DNA of 64,000 bases from positions 3,616-67,615 of the forward strand of contig JBBIQS010000044.1 in assembly GCA_037442205.1 (NCBI GenBank), read 5' to 3'. Position numbers and translations under genes: made by a program. Positions 54,508 through 63,447 of the stretch are shown piece by piece (within the stretch, counting starts at the first letter, position 1; the number at the start of each line of letters is the position of its first letter). Below the pieces are notes generated by a model, which was not told the DNA's origin, did no database searches, and was given only the letters and a program-made list of their open reading frames with translations. Source of the stretch: JBBIQS01 sp037442205. GTDB taxonomy: Bacteria; Myxococcota; Myxococcia; Myxococcales; UBA5297.

Positions 54508-55341
54508 CTAGCCCTTGGGAGCCACCCAGGGCTCGACGCCCGCCGGCTTTTGCCCCGGGCTCGGTGCCGGCGCCGGCTCGCGGGGCTTGGCCTCGACCTC
54601 CAAGCCGAGCAGATCGAGCAGCCCGTGCAGGAAGGTGAGCGGGTGCGGAGGGCAGCCGGGCAGGTAGAGCTGCGGGCGAAAGCGCTCGGAGAAGCCGCGC
54701 TCGAGCGCCTCGGAGCCGGCGTAGGGGCCGCCGGAGATGGCGCAGGCGCCGAAGGCGATGACGAACTTGGGATCGGGCAGGCCGACCCAGGCCAGCTCCA
54801 GGGCCTCGCTCATGTTGCGGGTCAGCGGCCCGCTCAACACCAGCGCGTCGGCGTGACGCGGCGAGGCCACCCAGTCGATGCCGTAGCGGCCGAAGTCGAA
54901 GTTGACGTTGGCCATGGCGTTGCACTCGAGCTCGCAGCTGTTGCAGCCGCCGGTCGAAACCGAGCGCAGCTTGAGCGAGCGGCCGAACAGCTTCTTGAGC
55001 TCCGCCGAGACCGCTACCGGTGAGGGGACCGACTGCGCGGCTCCCACTACCAGGCTCTCCGGAGCGGCGCCGGCCATTCGCACCTCGGGAGTGAAGGCGA
55101 TCTTCGAGGCCGGGCAGGCAGCGGCGCACTCGCTGCAGAAGATGCAGCGCCCGAGGTCCAGCCGCACCGGCTCCAGGGAGATGGCGGCGGTGGGGCAGAC
55201 GTCGGCGCAGGCCGAGCACGAGGCCTGACAGGCCGCGTTGGAGATCAGCGGGCGGCCGCGGAAACCCTTGGGCACCGCCGCCCGCACGTCGCGGATGTAC
55301 TGCTTGCCCTGCGACATCCTCACCTTGAGCGCGTTCAGCAT
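54508..55341 (-). CDS. Ehr-type complex small subunit fused to a ferredoxin domain (HyfH+HyfI-like)
   Basis: 277 residues from the ATG at 55341 (GAGGAAA site). Residues ~35-95 are a two-[4Fe-4S] ferredoxin (C-Q-A-S-C-S-A-C-x3-C-P, C-I-F-C-S-E-C-x3-C-P). Residues ~125-255 are the NuoB/HycG fold with C-N-S-C-E-L-E-C, G-A-C-A-I-S-G-G-P-Y and L-P-G-C-P-P-H-P, ligands of the proximal cluster. In Hyf/Hyc these are separate proteins; the fusion is a feature of some Ehr-like complexes. Last gene of the operon, cytoplasmic face. Confidence 0.85.
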   Translation of the reverse strand: MLNALKVRMSQGKQYIRDVRAAVPKGFRGRPLISNAACQASCSACADVCPTAAISLEPVRLDLGRCIFCSECAAACPASKIAFTPEVRMAGAAPESLVVGAAQSVPSPVAVSAELKKLFGRSLKLRSVSTGGCNSCELECNAMANVNFDFGRYGIDWVASPRHADALVLSGPLTRNMSEALELAWVGLPDPKFVIAFGACAISGGPYAGSEALERGFSERFRPQLYLPGCPPHPLTFLHGLLDLLGLEVEAKPREPAPAPSPGQKPAGVEPWVAPKG

Positions 55342-55351
55342 TCCGGTTTCC

Positions 55352-56812
55352 TCAGAGGTCGTTGCCGCAATACGACAGGTCGAAGCTCTTGTTGGTGATG
55401 GGGAAGTCGGAGATCTCGTTCTCCCGCATCGCCTGGGCCAGCCCAAACCAGTTGCGCAGCGACGGGTCCTGCACCCGGTAGTGGCGCAGCAGCCCGCGGC
55501 CGTCGGTCTCGAGAACGTGCACCACTTCGCCGCGCCAGCCCTCGCACACTCCGACGGCCAGCGAGTTGGGCGCCAGCGCTCCCACCTTCGAAGTCGGCGC
55601 CGGACCGGGCTCGATCTTGTCGAGCGCGGCATTAAGCCATTTAAGCGAAGCATCAATTTCGCGGATGCGCACCCGCGCCCGCGCCCAGCAGTCGCCGGTC
55701 GGCTCGATCACCGGCTCGATGGACAGCTTGTCCCACGGCGCGGAACGCAGCGAGGCGCGGGCGTCGAGAGTAACGCCGGCGCAGCGCGCTGCCATCCCGA
55801 CCAGCCCCAGCTCCTTCACCTGGTTCGAGGTGAGCACGCTCACGCCCTTGAGCCGGTGCTGGACGGTGTGCGCCTCGAGGAAGTGCTTGTTGATCGGCGC
55901 CAGGTCCCGCTCCAGCAACTTCATATTCGCGCGCACCGCGTCCTTGAGCTCGGCGGTGAAGGCCACCCGCGCGCCGCCCGGCCGCAGCCAGCCGCGGCCA
56001 AAGCGGCTGCCGCACAGGAGCATCGCGGTGTTGATGGCGGTGGTCCGCAGCCGGCCCCAGGTGGTGCCGCCGGGGAGGAAGGCGATGTCGGTGGCCATGC
56101 CCGAGAGGCCGGCCAGATGCATCGCGATCCGCTCCAACTCGAGCGCGATGCCGCGCGAGAACTGCGCGGCCGGGCTGATCTCCGCTCCGGCCAGCGCCTC
56201 GATCGCCGCGCAGTAGGCCCAGGCGTGGGCGATGCTGGTGTCGCCGGCGATGGTCTCGACCAGCGGCGCCAGCGCACGCGGGTTCGGCTTGAGCAGCAGC
56301 TTCTCCGCGCCGCGGTGCTGGTAGCCGAGCTGGATCTCGAGGTGATGGACCATCTCGCCCAGGCACATGAAGCGGAAGTGGCCCGGCTCGATCACCCCAG
56401 CGTGTATCGGGCCGACCCCGACCTCGTGGATCTCCTTGCCGGCCAGCTCGTAGAACGGGTAGTCGCGCATCGGCGCCGGAGCCGACTTGGGATAGCGCAC
56501 CGGCTTGAGCCAGGGATGGCCATGGACCTCCACCGACTCCTGCTCGGCCACCTCGCGCTCGAAGATGTGCAGGGTGTGGTGCTCGCGCGACAGCGAGTGG
56601 AACCCAGGCACCTTCGCCACGCTGGTGCGCAGCGGCTGCAGTGCCCTCTTCTCCTCGAGGATCGCGGTCAGCGCGACCTGCGCCGAATCATCGGCGGGGC
56701 TGCCGTAGAAGGTGACCAGCCTGGCGCCGTCGGAGAGTCGCGTGCGCAGCGCCTGGAAGAACTCGCCCGGGGCGCTGGGTTTGGGGGTTTCCAGTTTCAA
56801 GGTGGCGCTCAT
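55352..56812 (-). CDS. Ehr-type complex large subunit lacking the NiFe cysteines (HyfG/NuoCD-like)
   Basis: 486 residues: a NuoC-like part (~15-115) and a NuoD/hydrogenase-large-subunit part. Where [NiFe] enzymes have R-I-C-G-I-C, this protein has T-I-A189-G-D-T192 (within 'ETIAGDTSIAHAWAYCAAIE'), and the C-terminal D-P-C-x-x-C is D-L-S-Y-C-G. Both cysteine pairs are gone, so no Ni-Fe centre can form. This is the defining trait of energy-converting-hydrogenase-related (Ehr) complexes described in Geobacter. It may work like complex I, passing electrons to quinone, but its true partner is unknown. Confidence 0.9.
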   Translation of the reverse strand: MSATLKLETPKPSAPGEFFQALRTRLSDGARLVTFYGSPADDSAQVALTAILEEKRALQPLRTSVAKVPGFHSLSREHHTLHIFEREVAEQESVEVHGHPWLKPVRYPKSAPAPMRDYPFYELAGKEIHEVGVGPIHAGVIEPGHFRFMCLGEMVHHLEIQLGYQHRGAEKLLLKPNPRALAPLVETIAGDTSIAHAWAYCAAIEALAGAEISPAAQFSRGIALELERIAMHLAGLSGMATDIAFLPGGTTWGRLRTTAINTAMLLCGSRFGRGWLRPGGARVAFTAELKDAVRANMKLLERDLAPINKHFLEAHTVQHRLKGVSVLTSNQVKELGLVGMAARCAGVTLDARASLRSAPWDKLSIEPVIEPTGDCWARARVRIREIDASLKWLNAALDKIEPGPAPTSKVGALAPNSLAVGVCEGWRGEVVHVLETDGRGLLRHYRVQDPSLRNWFGLAQAMRENEISDFPITNKSFDLSYCGNDL

Positions 56813-58242
56813 CGGCCCCCCACGGACGCGGCGACTTGCCGGAACAGCTCGTTGATGGAAGTGGGCACGTACAACCCGATGGCCAGCAGCAGCGCCACGA
56901 AGATGAACTTGGGCAACACCGCCAGGAACGGGATCCGCGGCCGGTCGAGGCCGGGCCGCGAGGTTCCCCAGATCATCGGGAACATCGAGCGACCGGTGGC
57001 CACGAAGCTCACCGTGAGCGCGGCGGCGAAGGCGACGAACACCACGAACAACTCGCGGCCCACCAGCCCGCTCATGATGATCAGCTCGCCCACGAAGCTG
57101 CCGAACGGCGGCAAGCCCAGCAGCGCGAAGGTGCCGACCATGAAGAACAGCCCGCTGTAGGGAAGCTGCTTCACCAGGCCGGAGACATCCTTGATCTCTT
57201 CGGAGCGGTAGTGCGCCTGGATCTTGCCGGCGGAGAGGAACAGGATCGCCTTGATGACCGCGTTGCTCACCACGTAGACGACCACGCCGTAGGCGGCCTC
57301 GCCGCCCAGCCCCAGCCCGATGGCGATGACCCCGGCGTGGTTCATCGAAGCGTAGCCCAGCAGCCGCTTGTAGCGGGTGGAGACGATGATGCCGAACGAG
57401 GCCACCACCATCGTGGCCACCCCCAGGGCGATCAGCTCGAAGCTCACCAGGTCGCTGTCGTGCACCCGGGCGATCTGCACCACCCGCACCAGCCCCAGCA
57501 GCGCCACGTTGGACTGCACCGCCGCCAGCAGCGAGGTGGTGGCCGGCGGCGCCGAGTCATAGGTGTCCGGTAGCCAGGCGAACATCGGCACCAGGCCGAG
57601 CTTGGTCCCGTAGCCGAGCACGGTCAGCGCGATGCCCAGCCGCCACCAGCCGTCGCCGGTGGCGCGGGCCCGGGCCAGCGACTCCAGCTCGAACGAGACC
57701 GCGGCGCCCGCCGTCTCCAGGCTGCGAGCCAGGCAGGCGAAGCCCAGGAAGACCAGCGCCAGCCCCAGCCCAGAGAAGACCAGGTAGCGCCAGGCCGCGT
57801 CGAGCGAGGCCTTGGTGCCGCGGAAGCGGATCAGCGGCACCGCCGCCAGCGTGGTCGCCTCGAGGAAGGCCCAGCCCAACAGCAGGTGGTTGGAGAGGAC
57901 CGCCAGGTTGGAGAAGACCAGGAACAGCGCCGCGGCGCCGACCCAGCCTGCGATGTACTCCGCCAGCCGCGGCTCCGCGTGCAGCCGGCCCCATATGTAG
58001 AGGGCGATTCCGGCGCCGACGACGTCGATCAGCACCAGGAACAGCCGCGAGGTGGCGTCGACCACCACCGTCCCGTTCAGCAAGGTGCCGTCGGGGACCA
58101 GGGCCAGCGCGCCGGCGGCCATCGCCAGCAGGACCGCGCCGGCGGCAAAGGCCACCACCGACCAGGGAACCGGAGTGGAAGCAGGCGCCGGAGCAGGCGC
58201 AGGAGCCGGCAGGGCGCCGGACAGGGTGCTCGCCGAGGTCAC
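56809..58242 (-). CDS. Antiporter-like membrane subunit (HyfF/NuoN-type)
   Basis: 477 residues; about 13 transmembrane helices after a Pro/Ala-rich cytoplasmic head. Key Lys/His/Glu residues of Mrp-type proton channels are visible in 'GYGTKLGLVPMFAWLPDTYDSAPP' region (split over ~240-265) and in 'YKRLLGYASMNHAGV' near 305. Overlaps both neighbours by 4 bases. Confidence 0.85.
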   Translation of the reverse strand: MTSASTLSGALPAPAPAPAPASTPVPWSVVAFAAGAVLLAMAAGALALVPDGTLLNGTVVVDATSRLFLVLIDVVGAGIALYIWGRLHAEPRLAEYIAGWVGAAALFLVFSNLAVLSNHLLLGWAFLEATTLAAVPLIRFRGTKASLDAAWRYLVFSGLGLALVFLGFACLARSLETAGAAVSFELESLARARATGDGWWRLGIALTVLGYGTKLGLVPMFAWLPDTYDSAPPATTSLLAAVQSNVALLGLVRVVQIARVHDSDLVSFELIALGVATMVVASFGIIVSTRYKRLLGYASMNHAGVIAIGLGLGGEAAYGVVVYVVSNAVIKAILFLSAGKIQAHYRSEEIKDVSGLVKQLPYSGLFFMVGTFALLGLPPFGSFVGELIIMSGLVGRELFVVFVAFAAALTVSFVATGRSMFPMIWGTSRPGLDRPRIPFLAVLPKFIFVALLLAIGLYVPTSINELFRQVAASVGGR

Positions 58243-58862
58243 AGCAGCACCTCCTCAGGCGGATGGGAAGGATTGCGGCGCCCGGAGAAGCGCACCAGGA
58301 AGCTGACGAAGGTGAGCACCGTCGCCAGGTAGATCCCGCTCAGCGCCAGGCGCACTGGCGCCGGCGGCTCGTGGGCCGAGGCCAGCTCGAAGAGCGCGAT
58401 CGCGTTCTCGATGCGCAGCAGCCCGAAGATCTGGCTGAGCGGCTCGCGGCGGGTGGCCAGGATGAAGAAGCCGAGCAGCAGCGCGGTCGTGGCCACCGCG
58501 AGGTGAGTCGCGCCTAGACCCTCTCCGGCCAGCCCCGACTGCTGGGCGAAGCGGAAGGCCACCAGCACCAGCCCGCCGGCCATGGTCCAGGAGAGCAAAT
58601 TGGCCGGAATCGACTCCACCCGCTCCGGCGTCCCCAGCCGCGTCAACACCAGATAGAGGATCAGCGGCGCCACCAGCCCGCGCAGCAGGCCCAGGTCGCC
58701 CAGGGCGATCGCCGAGTCCAGGCTCAGCTCGTGGAGGCGCCCGACGGCCATCCACGCCAGCAGCCCGCCCTGGAACGCCAGCCCCCAGACGCTCAGGCGC
58801 CAGGTGGCGGTGACCAGCGGCGTCAGCAGCACCACCATGAAGATCAGCAGCGGCAGGCTCAC
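58239..58862 (-). CDS. Small membrane subunit of the Ehr-type complex (HyfE-like)
   Basis: 207 residues from a GTG with GAGGAGGT upstream; six or seven transmembrane helices. Size, position and the C-terminal helix pair match HyfE (related to NuoK). It is flanked by 4-base overlaps. Confidence 0.8.
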   Translation of the reverse strand: MSLPLLIFMVVLLTPLVTATWRLSVWGLAFQGGLLAWMAVGRLHELSLDSAIALGDLGLLRGLVAPLILYLVLTRLGTPERVESIPANLLSWTMAGGLVLVAFRFAQQSGLAGEGLGATHLAVATTALLLGFFILATRREPLSQIFGLLRIENAIALFELASAHEPPAPVRLALSGIYLATVLTFVSFLVRFSGRRNPSHPPEEVLL

Positions 58863-59788
58863 GCGGCACCTCCTCGCAGCCAGGTCGCCGCCAGCAGCGC
58901 CACGAAGGCCGCCACCACCGCGACGGTGAGGTACTGCGGAATCGCGCTCAGTTTGAGGCGCGCCACCAACCCCTCGATCAGTCCGACCACGATCGCCACC
59001 ACCAGCGTCAGCGCCAGGTTGGCGCCCGCCACCGCCACTGCCCCGAACTGCGCCGGCACCGGGTTGAGCAGCGAGGCCACCAGCGCGGCGCAGACGGTGA
59101 GCTTCATCGCCGCCGAGTACTGCAGCGCCGCCAGCTCCGGCCCGCTGTGGTCGAGGATCATCACCTCGTGGATCATCGTCAGCTCGAGGTGGGTGGCCGG
59201 GTCATCTACCGGGACCCGTGCCGCCTCGGCCTGCAGCACGATCAGCAGCGCCACCGCGCAGCCGATCACGATCACCGCCCGCGCCGGGTCGCCGAAGCCC
59301 ACGTTCATCAACTGGGAGAACGAGGTCCCCCCGGTGACCAGGGCCAGCGTCCCCAGCGCCAGGAACAGCGCCGGCTCCACCAGCGCGCCGTAGGTCGCCT
59401 CGCGGCTGGCGCCCATGCCCTCGAACGAGCTGCCGGCGTCGAGCGCCGCCAGCATCATCGCCATACGCCCCAGGCCCCAGAGGTAGGCCACCGCCACGAA
59501 GTCGAAGCCCAGCGGCCAGGGGGCGAAGTCGCGCAGCATCGGCACGAAGGCTCCGCTGGCCAGCGCCGAGGCCAGCACCACCAGCGGACCGACCCGGAAC
59601 ACCGACGTGGTCACCTCGCTATACACCGGTTGCTTGCGCAGCAGCCGGCGCAGGTCGAACCAGGTCTGCAAGAGCGGCGGCCCGCGGCGGCCGGCCCAGA
59701 TCGCCCGGGTGCGGTTGATGACGCCGATCACCAGGATCGGCAGGAGCAGCAGCGCTCCCAGGTGCAGCACGTAGAGCGCGACGGTCAC
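58859..59788 (-). CDS. Membrane subunit of the Ehr-type complex (HyfC/NuoH-like)
   Basis: 309 residues from a GTG; eight transmembrane helices. Family phrases include 'RTRAIWAGRRGPPLLQTWFD' near 28 and a Glu-rich loop 'DDPATHLELTMIHE' near 218, which form the quinone-side channel in NuoH. It joins the soluble arm to the antiporter subunits. Overlaps both neighbours by 4 bases. Confidence 0.9.
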   Translation of the reverse strand: MTVALYVLHLGALLLLPILVIGVINRTRAIWAGRRGPPLLQTWFDLRRLLRKQPVYSEVTTSVFRVGPLVVLASALASGAFVPMLRDFAPWPLGFDFVAVAYLWGLGRMAMMLAALDAGSSFEGMGASREATYGALVEPALFLALGTLALVTGGTSFSQLMNVGFGDPARAVIVIGCAVALLIVLQAEAARVPVDDPATHLELTMIHEVMILDHSGPELAALQYSAAMKLTVCAALVASLLNPVPAQFGAVAVAGANLALTLVVAIVVGLIEGLVARLKLSAIPQYLTVAVVAAFVALLAATWLRGGAA

Positions 59789-61788
59789 GGGAGACCTCCT
59801 CTGGCCAGAGCCACGGCGGCGATGGCCGCCAGCGCCAGAAGCCCGACGGCGAAGGACGCAGTGGGCTCGGCCGACACCAGCGAGGCGATGCGCCGAGCCA
59901 GGTTCTCGCTGTGGCCCAGCGATTCGAACATCTTCTGTTCCACCGAGTCGACGCAGGTGGTGTTGAGGTGGCTTCCCTTGGCCGGGAACGGCCCCTGGGG
60001 CAGCTTCACTCGCTTGAGCAGCTTGAGCACCGCCTCGAAGACGCCGACGAACTGCAGCGAGAACGAGGTGCCGCTGTACTGCATCCGCGGCGAGACCGCG
60101 GTGTAGCCGCAGCCCCAGGTGACGTGGCGCGGCGCGGGCTGGCTACCGGCGAGCATCCGGCGCACCAGCAGCAGCGCCCCCAGCAGCCCGAGGAACAGGC
60201 CGGCCGCCACGTTCACCGGCGTCACGGTGCTGGCCACCAGGGCGTTGGCCGCGCCGACGTCCCCGCCCCCGGGCAGCAGCCGGGTGAAGAGCGCCGCCGC
60301 CGGGCCGATGACCCTCAGCGCGGCCGCCGGCATCAGCCCGACCAGCACCACGCCCAACGCGCAGACCGCCATGGCCGCGCGCATCGACTTCGAGCTGTCG
60401 GCCTCGGCGTGCACCGAGGCGTCGCGCGGGGCGCCGAGGAAGGTGACCCCGAAGGCCCGGGTCATCGCCAGCATCGAGATCCCGCCCACCAGCGCCAGCA
60501 CCGCCGCGGCGATGATCAGCGCGATCCGCTCCACGCCCGCCGGAACCCCGCCGTTGAGGAAGCCGGCGTAGAGCAGCAGCTCGCTGACGAAGCCGTTGAA
60601 CGGCGGCAGCCCGGAGATCGCCGCCCCGCCGAGCAGGAAGAAAGCCGCGGTCCAGGGGACCTTGCGGGCCAGCCCACCCAGCCGCTCGAGGTCGATGAGG
60701 TGGGTGGCGCGGTAGACCGAGCCGGCGGCGTAGAAGAGCAGGCACTTGAAGAAGGCGTGGTTGACGATGTGCAGGATGGCGCCGGTGAACCCCAGCGCCA
60801 CCAGCGCCGGCCTGTGCCAGGCCAGCCCCAGGTAGCCCAGGCCGATCCCCATGCCGACGATGCCCACGTTCTCGGTCGAGGAGTAGCCGAGCAGCCGCTT
60901 CAGGTCGCGCTGGGCGGTGGTGTAGGCGACGGCGATCACCGCTGAGTGCGCCGAGAAGGCGATCAGCGCCCATCCCATCCACTCCTCCGGCTGGCCCATC
61001 AGCAGGGTGAAGCGCAGCAGCCCGAAGAGCCCGGCCTTGTGGATCACGCCCGACATCAGCGCCGAGACGTGCGCCGGCGCCGCCGAGTGCGCCCGCGGCA
61101 GCCAGGTGTGGAAGGGGAAGAATGCCGATTTGAGGCCGAAAGCCACCACCAGCGTCACGAAGGTCACCCCGCGCAGCGGGCTCGGGGCGCGCAGGAACTG
61201 GGCGAAGGCCTCGAAGTCCATCGAGCCGGTGTGGGCGTGCATCAGCATGAACGCCGCCACCAGCACGAAGAATCCGACGTGCGTGGACACCAGGTAGTTG
61301 AAGCCGGCGAAGCGGATCTTCTGGTTCGGGTAGTCCCAGATCACCAGCAGCCAGGCGGCCACGGCGGCGATCTCCCAGCCGAGCAGGAAAACGGTGGCCG
61401 TCTCGATGGTGTAGATGAGCAGGAACGACAGCGAGGTGATGTTGAGCAGCGCGAACTGGGGGCCGGCGTTGCGGGTCTTGAAGTAGGGGCGCAGGTAGCC
61501 CAGCGCGTAGAGCGTCCCCAGCAAGGTCATCGGCAGCGACCAGGAGAGGAAGAACGCGCTCAGCGGGTCGAGGTGGGCGGCGATGGCCTCGGCCGGATAC
61601 GACCAGCGCAGCGTGCCGCGCCAGTCGGTGCCCTCGAGCAAGGTGGGCACCGCCACCGACTCCACCAGCACCGTGGCCACCGCCTGGCTGGCCAGGGCCG
61701 CCCAGGCGCGGTGGACGTTGTTGCGCAGCAGCAGCGCCAGCGCGGCCCCGGCGATCAGCACGCCGGCGGCGATGAGGACTTGGGTCAT
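59785..61788 (-). CDS. Large antiporter-like membrane subunit (HyfB/NuoL-type)
   Basis: 667 residues with about 16 transmembrane helices and a C-terminal extension lying over its neighbours, as in NuoL/HyfB. Motifs: 'GWEIAAVAAWLLVIWDYPNQK' region near 150, 'LKSAFFPFHTWLPRAHSAAP' near 222 with its conserved Lys and His, and 'DLKRLLGYSSTENVGI' near 295. A proton- or sodium-pumping module. Confidence 0.9.
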   Translation of the reverse strand: MTQVLIAAGVLIAGAALALLLRNNVHRAWAALASQAVATVLVESVAVPTLLEGTDWRGTLRWSYPAEAIAAHLDPLSAFFLSWSLPMTLLGTLYALGYLRPYFKTRNAGPQFALLNITSLSFLLIYTIETATVFLLGWEIAAVAAWLLVIWDYPNQKIRFAGFNYLVSTHVGFFVLVAAFMLMHAHTGSMDFEAFAQFLRAPSPLRGVTFVTLVVAFGLKSAFFPFHTWLPRAHSAAPAHVSALMSGVIHKAGLFGLLRFTLLMGQPEEWMGWALIAFSAHSAVIAVAYTTAQRDLKRLLGYSSTENVGIVGMGIGLGYLGLAWHRPALVALGFTGAILHIVNHAFFKCLLFYAAGSVYRATHLIDLERLGGLARKVPWTAAFFLLGGAAISGLPPFNGFVSELLLYAGFLNGGVPAGVERIALIIAAAVLALVGGISMLAMTRAFGVTFLGAPRDASVHAEADSSKSMRAAMAVCALGVVLVGLMPAAALRVIGPAAALFTRLLPGGGDVGAANALVASTVTPVNVAAGLFLGLLGALLLVRRMLAGSQPAPRHVTWGCGYTAVSPRMQYSGTSFSLQFVGVFEAVLKLLKRVKLPQGPFPAKGSHLNTTCVDSVEQKMFESLGHSENLARRIASLVSAEPTASFAVGLLALAAIAAVALARGGLP

Positions 61789-62168
61789 GACTGCTCCCCG
61801 CGAGAAGCCATAGCGTCGTGAAGCGCCCGCACCAGCTCCGGGGCGCTGGTGGCCGCCGGCAACAGCGCGCTGACCCCGAAGCGGGCCAGCACCTGCTGCA
61901 GCGAATCGGTCACCGAAGAAGAGAGCGCCACCACCGTCAGCGAGGGCGCCGCCTGCCGCGCCTCGGCCAGGAAGGTGTTGCGCACGAAATCGGGCTCGGG
62001 CAGGTAGACCATCGCCACCTGGACCTGGCCCAGGTGCGGCACCGCCTCGACGAAGCTCTTCACCCGGGTCACCGCGAAGGCGTCGGCCAGCGCCCCGAGC
62101 ACGCTCCCCGAGGCCTCCTCGCGCTCGTCGAAGAGCAACAGGCGGTGGGGGCTGGGCGGTTTCGGCAT
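61785..62168 (-). CDS. Receiver-like protein without a clear phospho-acceptor, first gene of the Ehr-type operon
   Basis: 127 residues. The alternating pattern (R-L-L-L-F-D-E-R near 8; V-A-M-V-Y-L-P-E near 52; L-T-V-V-A-L-S-S-S near 78; V-S-A-L-L-P-A near 100) fits a response-regulator receiver fold. The phospho-acceptor position reads Tyr-Leu and the conserved Lys is missing, so it is probably a pseudo-receiver. Its end overlaps the HyfB-like gene by 4 bases. It may tune expression or activity of the complex. Confidence 0.65.
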   Translation of the reverse strand: MPKPPSPHRLLLFDEREEASGSVLGALADAFAVTRVKSFVEAVPHLGQVQVAMVYLPEPDFVRNTFLAEARQAAPSLTVVALSSSVTDSLQQVLARFGVSALLPAATSAPELVRALHDAMASRGEQS

Positions 62169-62192
62169 TGAGATTCTTGAGGAAATTCGCCG

Positions 62193-62270
62193 GTCAACGG
62201 CAGCTGCTGCGCGGCGATGTCATCCGTTGACAGCGGACGTAATCCTACGTAATCGGCCGAATCTGTCAAC
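62193..62270. promoter_or_regulatory. Operator cluster between the Ehr-type operon and its divergent regulator
   Basis: GTTGACAG (62226-62233) and CTGTCAAC (62263-62270) are perfect 8-base arms, one over the -35 element and one just past the start of transcription. A third GTCAAC lies at 62193-62198. Between the arms, ACGTAATC is repeated at 62237-62244 and 62247-62254 over the -10 element. On the + strand TTGACA at 62227-62232 could serve a promoter for the regulator, but its -10 is poor. The layout points to repression by the protein at 62331. Confidence 0.5.
62242..62269 (-). promoter_or_regulatory. Sigma-70 promoter of the Ehr-type operon
   Basis: On the complement, TTGACA (62264-62269) is followed after 16 bases by TAGGAT (62242-62247). 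Transcription would begin near 62235, about 65 bases before the start codon at 62168. The -35 element lies inside one arm of the inverted repeat listed next. Confidence 0.55.
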
Positions 62271-62330
62271 CAAACCACAGAGCCGGAAACCGGGTATTGT
62301 GGGGCCTCGAGCTCTCGACGGGGGCGACCG

Positions 62331-63044
62331 ATGGAAGACCGGCTGATGACCGTCAAGCAGGTGGCGGCCTACCTCAGCGTCAACGAGCGCACGGTGCTGA
62401 ACCTGGTCAACGACGGGGCGCTGCCGGGCTTCAAGGTCGGCAACCAGTGGCGCTTCCGCAAGGCGATGATCGACGCCTGGCTCGACGATCAGATGCTGGG
62501 GGTGACCCCGCGGCACGTGGCCAGCCAGCGCCCGGAGGCGCCGCAGCGGATGCTGACTCTGGCCAGTTGCTTCGGGCCGGAGCAGATCGTCCCCGAGCTG
62601 AGCGGCCGGTCGAAGACCGCGGTGGTGGTGGAGCTGGCCGGGCTGGCGGAGAAGCTGGGGCTGGTGCGCGATGAGACCTGGTTCGTGGGATCGCTGATCC
62701 AGCGCGAGAACGTGTTGCCCAGCGCGATGGGCAACGGGCTGGCCTTCCTCCACACCCTGCGCCGCAGCCCGGAGCAGGTGGTCAAACCGTTCATGGTGCT
62801 GGGCCGCTCGCGCGAAGGGGTGGACTTCGACGCCCTCGACGGCAAGCCGGTGCACCTGTTCTTCGTGCTGGGGCTCAAGTACGACGCCCTGCACCTGCCC
62901 TGGCTGGCCAAGCTGGTGCACATGCTCGCGCAGCCGGGCAAGGTGGACTCGCTGCTGGAAGCGCCGGACCCGGCGGCGATCTACGAGCGGCTGGCCGAGG
63001 CCGAGCACGCGCTGGAGCAGAGCTTCGCCGCCGGCGGCCACTGA
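62331..63044 (+). CDS. Regulator joining an excisionase-type HTH to a PTS EIIA (PtsN-like) domain
   Basis: 237 residues. The N-terminal ~55 residues are a helix_turn_helix_17 (excisionase/BldC) domain ('MTVKQVAAYLSVNERTVLNL', 'GALPGFKVGNQWRF'). Residues ~95-230 resemble the fructose/nitrogen-type EIIA domain ('ELAGLAEKLGLV', 'RENVLPSAMGNGLAFLH', 'DGKPVHLFFVLGL'), with His141 at the place of the phosphorylated His. DNA binding may thus depend on PTS phosphorylation or just on fold. It is divergent from the Ehr-type operon and shares its operator region. Confidence 0.85.
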   Translation: MEDRLMTVKQVAAYLSVNERTVLNLVNDGALPGFKVGNQWRFRKAMIDAWLDDQMLGVTPRHVASQRPEAPQRMLTLASCFGPEQIVPELSGRSKTAVVVELAGLAEKLGLVRDETWFVGSLIQRENVLPSAMGNGLAFLHTLRRSPEQVVKPFMVLGRSREGVDFDALDGKPVHLFFVLGLKYDALHLPWLAKLVHMLAQPGKVDSLLEAPDPAAIYERLAEAEHALEQSFAAGGH

Positions 63045-63188
63045 TCTCGCTGGCGCCCCCGGGCGAGGGCACCAGCCTGGCAGGCGGGCGCCGCCCTGTG
63101 CGTCTACCCGATCGAACGGGGCGCTGCTTCGCGGTCAACCCGGCCCGAACTTTCCTCCACGGCGAGCCTTGGCCGGAGGGAGTCCGCG

Positions 63189-63356
63189 ATGCCCGAGTAC
63201 GAATACTACTGCCGCCGGTGCGCCAAGCCCTTCGAGGCGCTGGTCAGCATGCGCGAGCACGAGAAGCACGTGGAGCCCTGCCCCCTCTGCAAGCGAGAGG
63301 ATCAAGTCGAGCGGCGCCTGGGCGAGCCCAACGTGATCACCAGCCGGAAGTCTTGA
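63189..63356 (+). CDS. FmdB-family zinc-ribbon protein
   Basis: 55 residues: M-P-E-Y-E-Y-Y-C-R-R-C near the start, C-P-L-C in the middle, and a basic tail. The two C-x-x-C pairs form a zinc ribbon as in FmdB/YdaP-type regulators. GGAGGGAG at 63174-63181 sets the start. The function of the family is largely unknown; this one stands alone before a hairpin. Confidence 0.85.
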   Translation: MPEYEYYCRRCAKPFEALVSMREHEKHVEPCPLCKREDQVERRLGEPNVITSRKS

Positions 63357-63398
63357 GCGCCGGCGCCGCGCCTCGGGGTGAGTTCCAGAGATGAGAGA

Positions 63399-63425
63399 GG
63401 GCGCGGTGCCCGATGCACCGCGCCC
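63399..63425. terminator. Perfect 11-bp hairpin between convergent genes
   Basis: GGGCGCGGTGC (63399-63409), loop CCGAT, GCACCGCGCCC (63415-63425). It lies 42 bases after the FmdB stop and 22 bases from the stop of the opposite gene; probably a shared terminator. Confidence 0.6.
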
Positions 63426-63447
63426 CGGTCGTCTGCCGGTGGGGAAC

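Noticed and set aside
55352..56812. Reading the large subunit as a true group 4 [NiFe] hydrogenase
   Set aside because: Both cysteine pairs that bind Ni-Fe are replaced.
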